Source: an uncultured Polaribacter sp.
GTDB lineage: Bacteria; Bacteroidota; Bacteroidia; Flavobacteriales; Flavobacteriaceae
Direction: 5' to 3'
DNA length: 64,000 nucleotides
Assembly (NCBI GenBank): GCA_943788045.1
Contig: CALSOT010000006.1
Location: 868,001 to 932,000 of the forward strand
Part shown: one piece after another, positions 35,875 to 43,986 of the stretch
Numbering within the stretch: position 1 is the stretch's first letter
How the letters are laid out: each line of letters begins with the position of its first letter
The notes under the pieces: generated by a model
What the model was told of the DNA's origin: nothing
The model's input: the letters and a program-made list of their open reading frames with translations, nothing else
Databases searched by the model: none
Translations under genes and position numbers: made by a program

Positions 35875-38072
35875 AAAATTTTTTAGGAATTACCTTCTTA
35901 TTCTTTTCAATTATATGTTACAGTCAATATAAGCAACCAAAAGTTGGTCTAGTTTTAAGTGGAGGTGGCGCAAAAGGATTTGCTCATATTGGTATTTTAA
36001 AAGAAATTGATAATGCTGGTTTACAGTTAGATTATATTGGGGGCACAAGTATGGGTGCAATTATAGGAGGTTTATATGCAGTAGGATATTCTGGTAAGCA
36101 AATAGAGCAAATAGTTTTAGAAACTAATTTCATTACTCTTTTACAAGATAAATTACCAAGAAATTCTTCATCTTTTTTCGAAAAAGAATCTGGTGAGAAA
36201 ACGTTTATAACATTGCCTGTTCAAAGTGGTTCTTTAGGATTGCCAAAAGGGGTTTCTAAGGGTCAAAATGTGTTGAATATTTTATTAGAGTTGTTGGCTT
36301 CAGTAGAGTATATCAAAGATTTTAAAAAATTACCAATCCCTTTTTTTTGCATCGCTACAGATATAGAAAATGGAAGTGCCGTGCTTCTGGAAAAAGGATC
36401 TTTGCCAATGGCTTTAAGAGCTAGTAGCTCTTTTCCGACCTTATTAACACCTGTTGTTTTAGATGATAAGTTATTGGTAGACGGTGGCGTTGCAAATAAT
36501 TTTCCTGTATCGATTATGAAATCAAAAGGAATGGATATTATTATTGGAGTTGATGTAGAAGGTAGACTGAATAAAAAAGAAAAGCTAAACTCTGTTCTAG
36601 ATATTATGAATCAGATAGTAAGTTACCAAATGTATAGTAAGAGTTTTGCAGAGAAGAAAAAGTTAGATATTTATATTAATCCAGAAATTAAAGGGTATAG
36701 TGTTGTCAGTTTTGATAAAAAAGATGAAATTCTGCAAAAAGGAATTGAACAATCAAAGAAGTTTACATCAGTTTTTAAAGAATTAGCTTTAAAGCAAACC
36801 GGTAAAAAAGAGCGTAAGAAATTAAATTTTGATACAGAGAAATACTTCATTTCTGAAATTAATTTAATGGGCTCTAATAATTTTTCAAGAGCATTTGTTT
36901 TAGGGAAAATGAAGATTAAAGAGAGAGATAGTCTGTCAAGAAAAGAGATTACTAAAAGAATTCATTTTCTTTCTGCTACAAAAAATTATGAAAAAATAGT
37001 TTATAATTTAACTAAGAAAGATGATGATAGTTATGCACTAAAATTCTCTTTGCGAGAGTCTAATCATAACGCGAATATAAAACTAGGAATTCATTACGAT
37101 AATTTATATCAATCAGGAGTGTTATTAAATTATAATAAAAAAAATATATTATTGGGAAATGATATGTTTTCTCTGAATGTAGTTTTAGGAGACAACTTGA
37201 GGTATAGTTTAGATTATTTTGTAGACAATGGATTTTATGTGAGTTATGGGTTCCGTTCTAGATATGATCACTTTACTGTTAACTCTAAGTTTAACCCTAT
37301 TGTTTCTCAGTTTCCGGCAATTAGCAGTATTAATTTAAAATACACTGATTTCACGAATCAACTCTTTCTTCAAACAACTTTTAACAGGATATTTGCTTTA
37401 GGTATTGGTATGGAGCATAAATATGTAAATGCAACAACCCAAACAGTGACTACTTCTAATAATGAAAATACCACTTTTGATAATAGTAATTATGCGAATG
37501 CATTTGGCTATTTAAAATTGGATACGTATAACAAAAAAAGTTTTCCAACTAAAGGGTATTTTGCTGATTTAAACTTTAAATGGTATCTGCATTCATCAGA
37601 TTATAATCAGAATTTTAAACCTTTTGCGCAAACAAAAGGAACCTTGGGTTTTGCAACTACTTTTTTTGATAAACTGACCTTTCAAATGACTAATGAAGCT
37701 GGTTTTACTTTAAACGAAAAAGATTCTGATGTTTTTGATTTTTATTTAGGAGGCTACAATGAAAATTATATTAATACTTTTGTTTCTTTTTATGGGTATG
37801 ATTTTGCAGAGCTTTCTGATGTTACTTTCGTAAAATCAGAAGTTAATCTTAGATATGCTTTAGCAGAGAATCATTATGCTTCTCTTATCGCAAATTATGG
37901 TCGATTAGATAATAATGTTTTTAAAAATATAGATTTGTTTAAAGACATAAAATCGGGTTATGCAATAGGTTATAGTTATAATACTTTTATAGGACCAATA
38001 GAATTAAAATACAGTTGGTCTCCTGATAATAATACAAATTATTGGTTATTTAATTTAGGTTTTTGGTTTTAG
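35871..38072 (+). CDS. Patatin-like phospholipase with C-terminal outer-membrane barrel (BamA-like)
   Basis: A 733-residue surface or outer-membrane enzyme. After a signal peptide (residues of about 1-18) the patatin domain shows the oxyanion motif SGGGAKGFAHIG (30-41), the nucleophile Ser60 in GGTSMGAIIGG and the catalytic Asp204 in DGGVANNFP. Residues of about 330-410 look like a POTRA-type domain, and the rest is a beta-barrel ending in FWF. This is the PlpD-type organisation: an autotransported lipase. It overlaps uvrC by four bases, so it is likely cotranscribed. Confidence 0.9.
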   Translation: MKNFLGITFLFFSIICYSQYKQPKVGLVLSGGGAKGFAHIGILKEIDNAGLQLDYIGGTSMGAIIGGLYAVGYSGKQIEQIVLETNFITLLQDKLPRNSSSFFEKESGEKTFITLPVQSGSLGLPKGVSKGQNVLNILLELLASVEYIKDFKKLPIPFFCIATDIENGSAVLLEKGSLPMALRASSSFPTLLTPVVLDDKLLVDGGVANNFPVSIMKSKGMDIIIGVDVEGRLNKKEKLNSVLDIMNQIVSYQMYSKSFAEKKKLDIYINPEIKGYSVVSFDKKDEILQKGIEQSKKFTSVFKELALKQTGKKERKKLNFDTEKYFISEINLMGSNNFSRAFVLGKMKIKERDSLSRKEITKRIHFLSATKNYEKIVYNLTKKDDDSYALKFSLRESNHNANIKLGIHYDNLYQSGVLLNYNKKNILLGNDMFSLNVVLGDNLRYSLDYFVDNGFYVSYGFRSRYDHFTVNSKFNPIVSQFPAISSINLKYTDFTNQLFLQTTFNRIFALGIGMEHKYVNATTQTVTTSNNENTTFDNSNYANAFGYLKLDTYNKKSFPTKGYFADLNFKWYLHSSDYNQNFKPFAQTKGTLGFATTFFDKLTFQMTNEAGFTLNEKDSDVFDFYLGGYNENYINTFVSFYGYDFAELSDVTFVKSEVNLRYALAENHYASLIANYGRLDNNVFKNIDLFKDIKSGYAIGYSYNTFIGPIELKYSWSPDNNTNYWLFNLGFWF

Positions 38073-38127
38073 ATATGTCCTTATCCTATTTTTTATTTCA
38101 TTAGTAATAACCAGATAATATTGAAAC

Positions 38128-38163
38128 AAAAAAAACCATGAAATTAATTTCATGGTTTTTTTT
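38128..38163. terminator. Bidirectional terminator (18-bp perfect palindrome)
   Basis: A contiguous 36-base palindrome centred on AAATTAATTT with flanking A and T runs, between the convergent patatin and PiT genes. It can serve both. Confidence 0.88.
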
Positions 38164-38180
38164 AGTATTTAAAGTAGCAT

Positions 38181-40433
38181 TTATTTCACTTGTTTTGTGC
38201 TTAAGTAAAACTCCTCATAGGTTTCTAATAAACTCATTAGTGCTTTTATTAAATCTTTAGTTTCTAGCAAAATACTAAAGTATAAAGAACTGTTTTTAGG
38301 ACTTGTTTCATCTGTTCTAATTCTAGAAACTTGTTTTTCAATAGAGATTCTTACGTCTTTTAATAATTCATTTTTCTCAACTAGCAGAGCATTTAAATTA
38401 TCTAAATCTCTATTTTCAAAAATAGCTGCTTCTTTTATTAATAACTCAGACAATGCAATGTCTATTGTTTTTAAATCTTTTATCTGGCCTTTTTTTAAGT
38501 TTTTGTGATTGTTGTTTACGTGCTTATAACTTGCTCTAGAAATATAACTAATAGATTGCGCCACATCTTGTAAGTAGCCTAAAACCATAATATAAAATCT
38601 ACTTCCTTGCACAGAAGTCTCATCTAATGATTTAATAAAATAGAATACACCATCTTTTAAGCTATCGATTTCTTCGTTTAATTTTGCAACGTGTTTATCT
38701 GTTTTACGCAACTTATTTAAGTCATGGTTTGCTAAATCATTTACAACATTTGTATATAATTTGTCTACTCGATTTATTACTTCAGAAATATGATCTGCAC
38801 TCTCCTCAATAACTCCGTTGATAGATATAAGTTCGGCTCTTTCTATATATACTTGTTTTTTTCCTTCTTTTGATTTTTTTCTGTGAATTAATGTATTTCT
38901 ACCAATTAAAAAGGCAACAATTGCTAACATTATTGGAATCATTACAATATGCCAACTAATTAAATAAGCGATAACAGCTGCAGCTAAAAATGCTATAATT
39001 GCAGTTAAAAACCAACCACCAACAACATTTATGACACCAGCAACTCTATAAACCGCACTTTCACGTCCCCAAGCTCTATCTGCTAAAGATGTTCCCATAG
39101 CTACCATAAAAGTTACGTATGTTGTAGATAACGGTAACTTCATAGATGTTGCAATCGATATTAAAATACCGGCAACAATTAGGTTTACAGACGCTCTTAC
39201 CATATCAAAAGCAGGTAATTCGTATGTTTTATCTTTCGGTAATTCTATAACTGGTTTTTGAAATTTAGAATCGACAAAAGCCAATGTTTTTTTTGGGAAA
39301 ATTTTATTAATTCCATAATTAATTCCCATTGCAGCTCTTACAACAACTCTAGATAAAGGGTTGGGTTGAAACTTTTCATGCCCTTCTCCTTGTCTAGATA
39401 AATCAATACCTGTTTTTATTACGTTCTGTGCTTTACTAGAAGTCCATAAAGTAACTACCATAATTCCACCAGCAACTAACAATAACCAAATATTAGAGGG
39501 TACTTTTTTAGCTAAAACTCCCATAGAGAAAGCATCAGCAGAAACACCAGAAACACTCCATGCTTCATAAGAGTTCCATGCAGCAATTGGTACTCCAACA
39601 AAATTTACTAAATCATTTCCAGAAAAGGCCATTGCTAAAGAAAATGTACCGATTCCAATAATTAGTTTTAAAATATTTATTTTCAAAAATTGTATTAATA
39701 CTTGTGAAATAAGAGACCAAGTAAAAAAGCTTCCTGCAATAATTAATATCGTATTTCCTTCAATTAAATACCTAATATCTTTATAAAATGGAGTTCCTTT
39801 CATACCTTTTATAATGATAAAGTAAGTGATTGCTGTAATTGCAAAACCACCAAATAAAGCACTAATATAAGTTGCTCTTTTTTCAAAATTAAATGAATAA
39901 ATCATTCTTGAAGCAAATTGTACGATAGCACCTACGGAGAAAGCTACAACTACAGAGAGTAGTATTCCAAAAATAATTTTAGTAGCTGTTTCGTGGTTAA
40001 TGTAGTTCCAAAGATCATTAAAAGATTGGGCATCATTAGCAGATATTTTTAACAAAGAAATACAAACTGCAGCTCCTAATAATTCAAATACAATAGATAC
40101 CGTAGTTGATGTTGGCATTCCAAGTGAGTTAAAGATATCTAATAAAAGAATATCTGTAATCATTACAGCCATAAAAATAAACATAATGTCTTGGAACATA
40201 AACATATCAGGATTAAAAATACCTTTACGAGCAACTTCCATCATACCACTAGAGGTAACTGCTCCAAAGAATACACCAACACTAGCAATAATCATAATAT
40301 TTCTTACTGATATTGCTTTTGAACCAATAGCAGAATTTAAAAAGTTAACAGCATCATTACTAACGCCCACAACTAAATCTACAATAGCTAAAACAGCTAA
40401 AGCGACTAACATTAAAATATATGGATCTCCCAT
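38181..40433 (-). CDS. Inorganic phosphate transporter PiT fused to a PhoU-like domain
   Basis: A 750-residue inner-membrane protein. Residues of about 1-500 contain two PiT signature regions (residues of about 18-40, VGVSNDAVNFLNSAIGS, and near 275 GNDLVNFVGVPIAAWNSYEA), with roughly 12 membrane helices, typical of cation-coupled phosphate symporters. The last 200 or so residues are helical and charged (NRVDKLYTNVVNDLANHDLNKL; YIMVLGYLQDVAQSISYISRAS) and resemble PhoU-like proteins that gate Pit transporters. The fusion of both in one chain recurs in Bacteroidetes. It is divergent from the TonB receptor over a 536-base regulatory gap. Confidence 0.9.
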   Translation of the reverse strand: MGDPYILMLVALAVLAIVDLVVGVSNDAVNFLNSAIGSKAISVRNIMIIASVGVFFGAVTSSGMMEVARKGIFNPDMFMFQDIMFIFMAVMITDILLLDIFNSLGMPTSTTVSIVFELLGAAVCISLLKISANDAQSFNDLWNYINHETATKIIFGILLSVVVAFSVGAIVQFASRMIYSFNFEKRATYISALFGGFAITAITYFIIIKGMKGTPFYKDIRYLIEGNTILIIAGSFFTWSLISQVLIQFLKINILKLIIGIGTFSLAMAFSGNDLVNFVGVPIAAWNSYEAWSVSGVSADAFSMGVLAKKVPSNIWLLLVAGGIMVVTLWTSSKAQNVIKTGIDLSRQGEGHEKFQPNPLSRVVVRAAMGINYGINKIFPKKTLAFVDSKFQKPVIELPKDKTYELPAFDMVRASVNLIVAGILISIATSMKLPLSTTYVTFMVAMGTSLADRAWGRESAVYRVAGVINVVGGWFLTAIIAFLAAAVIAYLISWHIVMIPIMLAIVAFLIGRNTLIHRKKSKEGKKQVYIERAELISINGVIEESADHISEVINRVDKLYTNVVNDLANHDLNKLRKTDKHVAKLNEEIDSLKDGVFYFIKSLDETSVQGSRFYIMVLGYLQDVAQSISYISRASYKHVNNNHKNLKKGQIKDLKTIDIALSELLIKEAAIFENRDLDNLNALLVEKNELLKDVRISIEKQVSRIRTDETSPKNSSLYFSILLETKDLIKALMSLLETYEEFYLSTKQVK

Positions 40434-40969
40434 TTTGTATGTTTAATTTATATTTGGCAAATTTATAGACATCTCGGTCTGTCTATGTTATGTTTGTGTT
40501 ATCTTTTATGAAATATTGCAATGAAAATCTACTTGTAATTTAAAAGTTTAATTGGTCATTTTTAAAGCGTATATGACTATAACTTATGCTTGTTTAAATC
40601 TCTGAACTTTGTTCTACAATATGTTTAGTTAATTTAAAATTATTTGTTTTCTACTATTTTGTAAACGATCGTTTTTTAAAAGATATATTTTTTTTTTTCA
40701 TATTGATTATATCTCACGGATAATTTAGACACCTACTTTTATTATTCAAAAGCTACCCTATTCAACCAAAATTTAGGTGTGATTCGCTTCTAATTAGAGT
40801 TACAAATATGTAACCCCTATTTAAAACAATGTCTATAGTAGGTGAAGAAACCGTTAACCATTCTTTCAATTTAACATTCAGTTAATGTTTCTATAATGCA
40901 ATCATAACTTACAACTAACATAGAGTTTACAGTACTGCTAGACTTTTGCAATTGTAAATATACACTAAA
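40434..40969. promoter_or_regulatory. Divergent regulatory region between PiT and TonB receptor genes
   Basis: No ORF. For PiT (minus strand) a TAAATTTG -7 box lies at 40458-40465, immediately preceded by an inverted repeat ATAGACA-N8-TGTCTAT (40465-40486). A perfect 12-bp palindrome AAACGATCGTTT is at 40663-40674. ATGTTTAGTTAAT is at 40621-40633 and recurs at 43901-43913. An 11-bp-period direct repeat TTTAACA/GTTAATG lies at 40870-40887. For the receptor, GACTTTTG at 40941-40948 is only a partial -7 box. The layout suggests several regulators act here. Confidence 0.5.
40458..40486 (-). promoter_or_regulatory. PiT gene promoter with overlapping inverted repeat
   Basis: On the minus strand TAAATTTG (40458-40465) is a consensus -7 box, 25 bases before the PiT ATG. 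An ATAGACA/TGTCTAT inverted repeat with eight-base spacer occupies the -7/-33 spacer, the usual place for a repressor or activator site. Confidence 0.5.
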
Positions 40970-43845
40970 ATGAAGAAAATTTTATTTATTACTTTTTTAG
41001 CTTTAAGTCAGTTTGTTATTGCCCAAGATAAAGGAACATTAAAAGGTCTTTTAACTGATAAAGAAACAAACAATGAGCCGTTGCCTTTTGCAAATGTTCA
41101 AATTAAAGGGACTAGTATTGGTACAACTACAGATTTCGATGGAAACTATATATTAAACGTAGAAGAAGGAAACCATATTGTGGTTTTTAGTTTTTTAGGA
41201 TACAAATCTATAGAGAAAGCTTTTTCTATTAAAGCTGGACAAACTGTAACTTTAAATCAAATAATGTCTGCAGAAGAAGGAGTTGCACTAGATGCTGTAG
41301 TCATTAAAGCATCTACGAGTAAAGAAACTGCTATCCGCACTTATTATGGCAAGCAAAGAAAGCTCAGTTATCTATTAAGACAACCATTGGAGCTGACAAG
41401 AATTAGCTACAAATAGGAGTTTCTGATGCAGCTGGAGCTGCAACTACAAAACTGTCAGGAGTTTCTAAGAGTGAGGCTCAGGAGATATGTGCATTGTGAG
41501 AGGTTTGGGAGATAGATACTTTATCAACTACAATGAATGGTTTGCCTATTCCTTCTGATGATGTTGCTAATAAAAATATTGATTTAGGGCTGTTCTCTAC
41601 AAATATGATTAATAACATTGGTATTTCTAAAACATACAGTACTAGTGGATATTCTGACCAATCTTCTGGAACAGTAAATGTAATTTCTAAAAAATATTCA
41701 AGAAAAGGTTTTTCTATAGGCTTAAGTGGAGGTTATAACACAGCTGTCTTAGGGTTGGGTTCTGACTTTAGAAATACCTTAAATATGAATGATGTTACTT
41801 TTGGATATCACAAAAAACCTTTTTTACTTACAGATGCTATAAAATATCAAGAATGGGACCCAGTTAATGTAGATAATTCTACTAATTATAGTCTTTCTTT
41901 TAATGCAGCATACAAGTTTGATGTTTTTGGGAAAGAATTTGCAGTTTTTGCAACAGCCTCTCATAGTAAGTCTTTTGAATACCAAGAAGGTGAGTTCAGA
42001 ACATATCGTGCAAATATTTTAGATAATGCATTCCCTAATTTAGGGTATGATCCTACAACAGCTTTAAATGATTCTCCTTCTGTTGAACAGTATATAACTA
42101 GAATCAATACTACAGGTTACATTAGAGGTGATGTAAAATTGAATGATAATCATAAGATTGGTTACAATACTTTATTTGTAAATACAGGAAGAGATAACCT
42201 GTACGAACAAGGAAGAAATGGATTGGGATATGTTTTTGATCAACAACCACAAGAAAGAGGTTCTTTCGTAAGAGACCAAAATTACAAACAGACTATTATG
42301 TTTGTTAATCAACTTACTGGAGAACATAAACTTTCTGAAAACAATAAATTATCTTGGGCTGGAGGTTACAATTTTGTACTATCAGAAGAACCAAATCGTG
42401 TAAGAAACGAAGCTATTATTTTAAACAATACTGAAGTAACTTATGCAGATGTATCAGATTTTTCTCAAAGAAAATCTTCTCAAAGAATTGAAGACAATGA
42501 AATTAATGCTTATGTGTTAAACGAGTATTCTTTTGGGGAAGCTGAATCAGAATATGATGATAAACGAATGAAATTAAATGTTGGTTTAAACTTTAGAAAT
42601 AAAGAAAGAGCATTTGTTTCTCAATTTATTGGAGTTTCTACTCCAGGATTTACTCCAGGTTTTACAAATTCAGGTTTTTTAATTTCAAATGTAGATAACA
42701 TTACATCTACTTTCTCAGACCTTGCAAATTATACACAAGCAGCTAATCCTAGATTAAGAGTTATTGAGCAATTGCCAGATGCATATACTGCTGACATGAC
42801 AAATATGGCTGCCTTTGCAAATTTAGATTTTGGTTTAGATAGCAAGTTTTCGGGTAATCTAGGATTAAGATTCGAAAGAAACGAAATTAACGTAGCTTGG
42901 AATGTAAAAAACTACCAAGGTCCAAATGGACAAGCAAGAGTTGGAACTTTGAGTAGAAATTACAATTCTATTTACCCAAGTTTAAATTTGAAGTATCAAT
43001 TGGATGAAAAAAACTCAATTCGTTTTGCTTCAAGTTTAACGCAAACACTTCCAGAGTTTAAAGAGTTTGCACCTTTTCAATATGAAGAGCCTACAGGACG
43101 TGTCATTCAAGGAAATCCTGATATAGAAAGATCTAAGGTTATCAATTTAGATGTAAAATGGGAATTTTTTCCAAGTAGAGATGAGTTAATTTCTGGAACT
43201 GTTTTCTATAAAAATATCAAAGATCCTATGAATTTAGCTTTAACAAGAGGTTCTTCAGGTAACTTTGAATTTAACAATACAGGAGAAAAAGCTACTGTAT
43301 TTGGGGTAGAATTAGAAGGAAGATTAAACATTATAGAAAATGATGATGAAAAAAGCATTTTAAGTACAAACCTTAATGTTACTAAGATGTGGTTTAATCA
43401 AGATTTATATAAACAATATCAATATTCAGATGTTACTGAATCAGGTTTGCAAGGGGCTTCTGATTTTATTACAAATGCATCTTTAAGTTATAACAGTAGA
43501 TCAGAAAAGCCGTTTGTTGCAACATTATCTGGAAACTATGCGTCAGATAAAATATTTGCATTAGGTTCTCCAGAAGATTTAACTAATAGCGCTACTTTAT
43601 TTAATGATGAAATTATAGAAAAAGGTTTTGTTGCCTTAGATTTAGTTTTAAGTAAAGAAATTAACAAACATATCTCATTAAAAATTGTAGGAAGAAATTT
43701 ATTAAATCCAGATATACAACAGACTCAAAAGGTTACAGTATTCGATAATACAGGTTCTGGGCAGATTAATAGTATTTCAGATGAAGTGGTACAAACTTAT
43801 AAAAGAGGTAGCCAATTAAGCTTCAATTTTACTTATAAATTCTAA
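40970..43845 (+). pseudogene. TonB-dependent receptor with CarboxypepD_reg domain, frame broken at 41340-41533
   Basis: Outer-membrane receptor for an unknown substrate. The first 148 codons give a signal peptide (ending VIAQ), a CarboxypepD_reg-like domain (residues of about 22-105) and the start of the plug. From 41533 a 770-codon frame holds the rest of the plug and the full barrel ending QLSFNFTYKF. Between them, pieces of the plug (KAQLSIKTTIGAD; IGVSDAAGAATTKLSGVSKSEAQ; VRGLGDRY) appear in different frames, so at least four or five small indels are needed to join them. The rest of the gene is intact, which points to local sequence errors as strongly as to a pseudogene. The neighbour PiT gene hints at a phosphate-related substrate. 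Confidence 0.75.
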
Positions 43846-43896
43846 TTAACAATTTCGTAACAAACCTAGAGGTTTTCTAAATATTCATAATCTACA

Positions 43897-43942
43897 TTTA
43901 ATGTTTAGTTAATAAAAATGAAGGATTCTTGGAGTTTCTTTG
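43897..43942 (+). promoter_or_regulatory. Putative promoter/activator site of the duplicated lipoprotein
   Basis: TTTAATG and GTTAATA at 43897-43914 form an 11-bp-period direct repeat like the one before the TonB receptor. A TTTCTTTG (43935-43942) is a one-mismatch -7 box 20 bases on. Confidence 0.35.
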
Positions 43943-43986
43943 CACTATTAAAACTAAACAAATCAAAAATTTTAATACAAGAAAAA

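Noticed and set aside
40970..41416. A separate small CarboxypepD_reg protein
   Set aside because: Its sequence runs into the plug of the following TonB receptor once indels are allowed, so it is the N-terminus of one gene.
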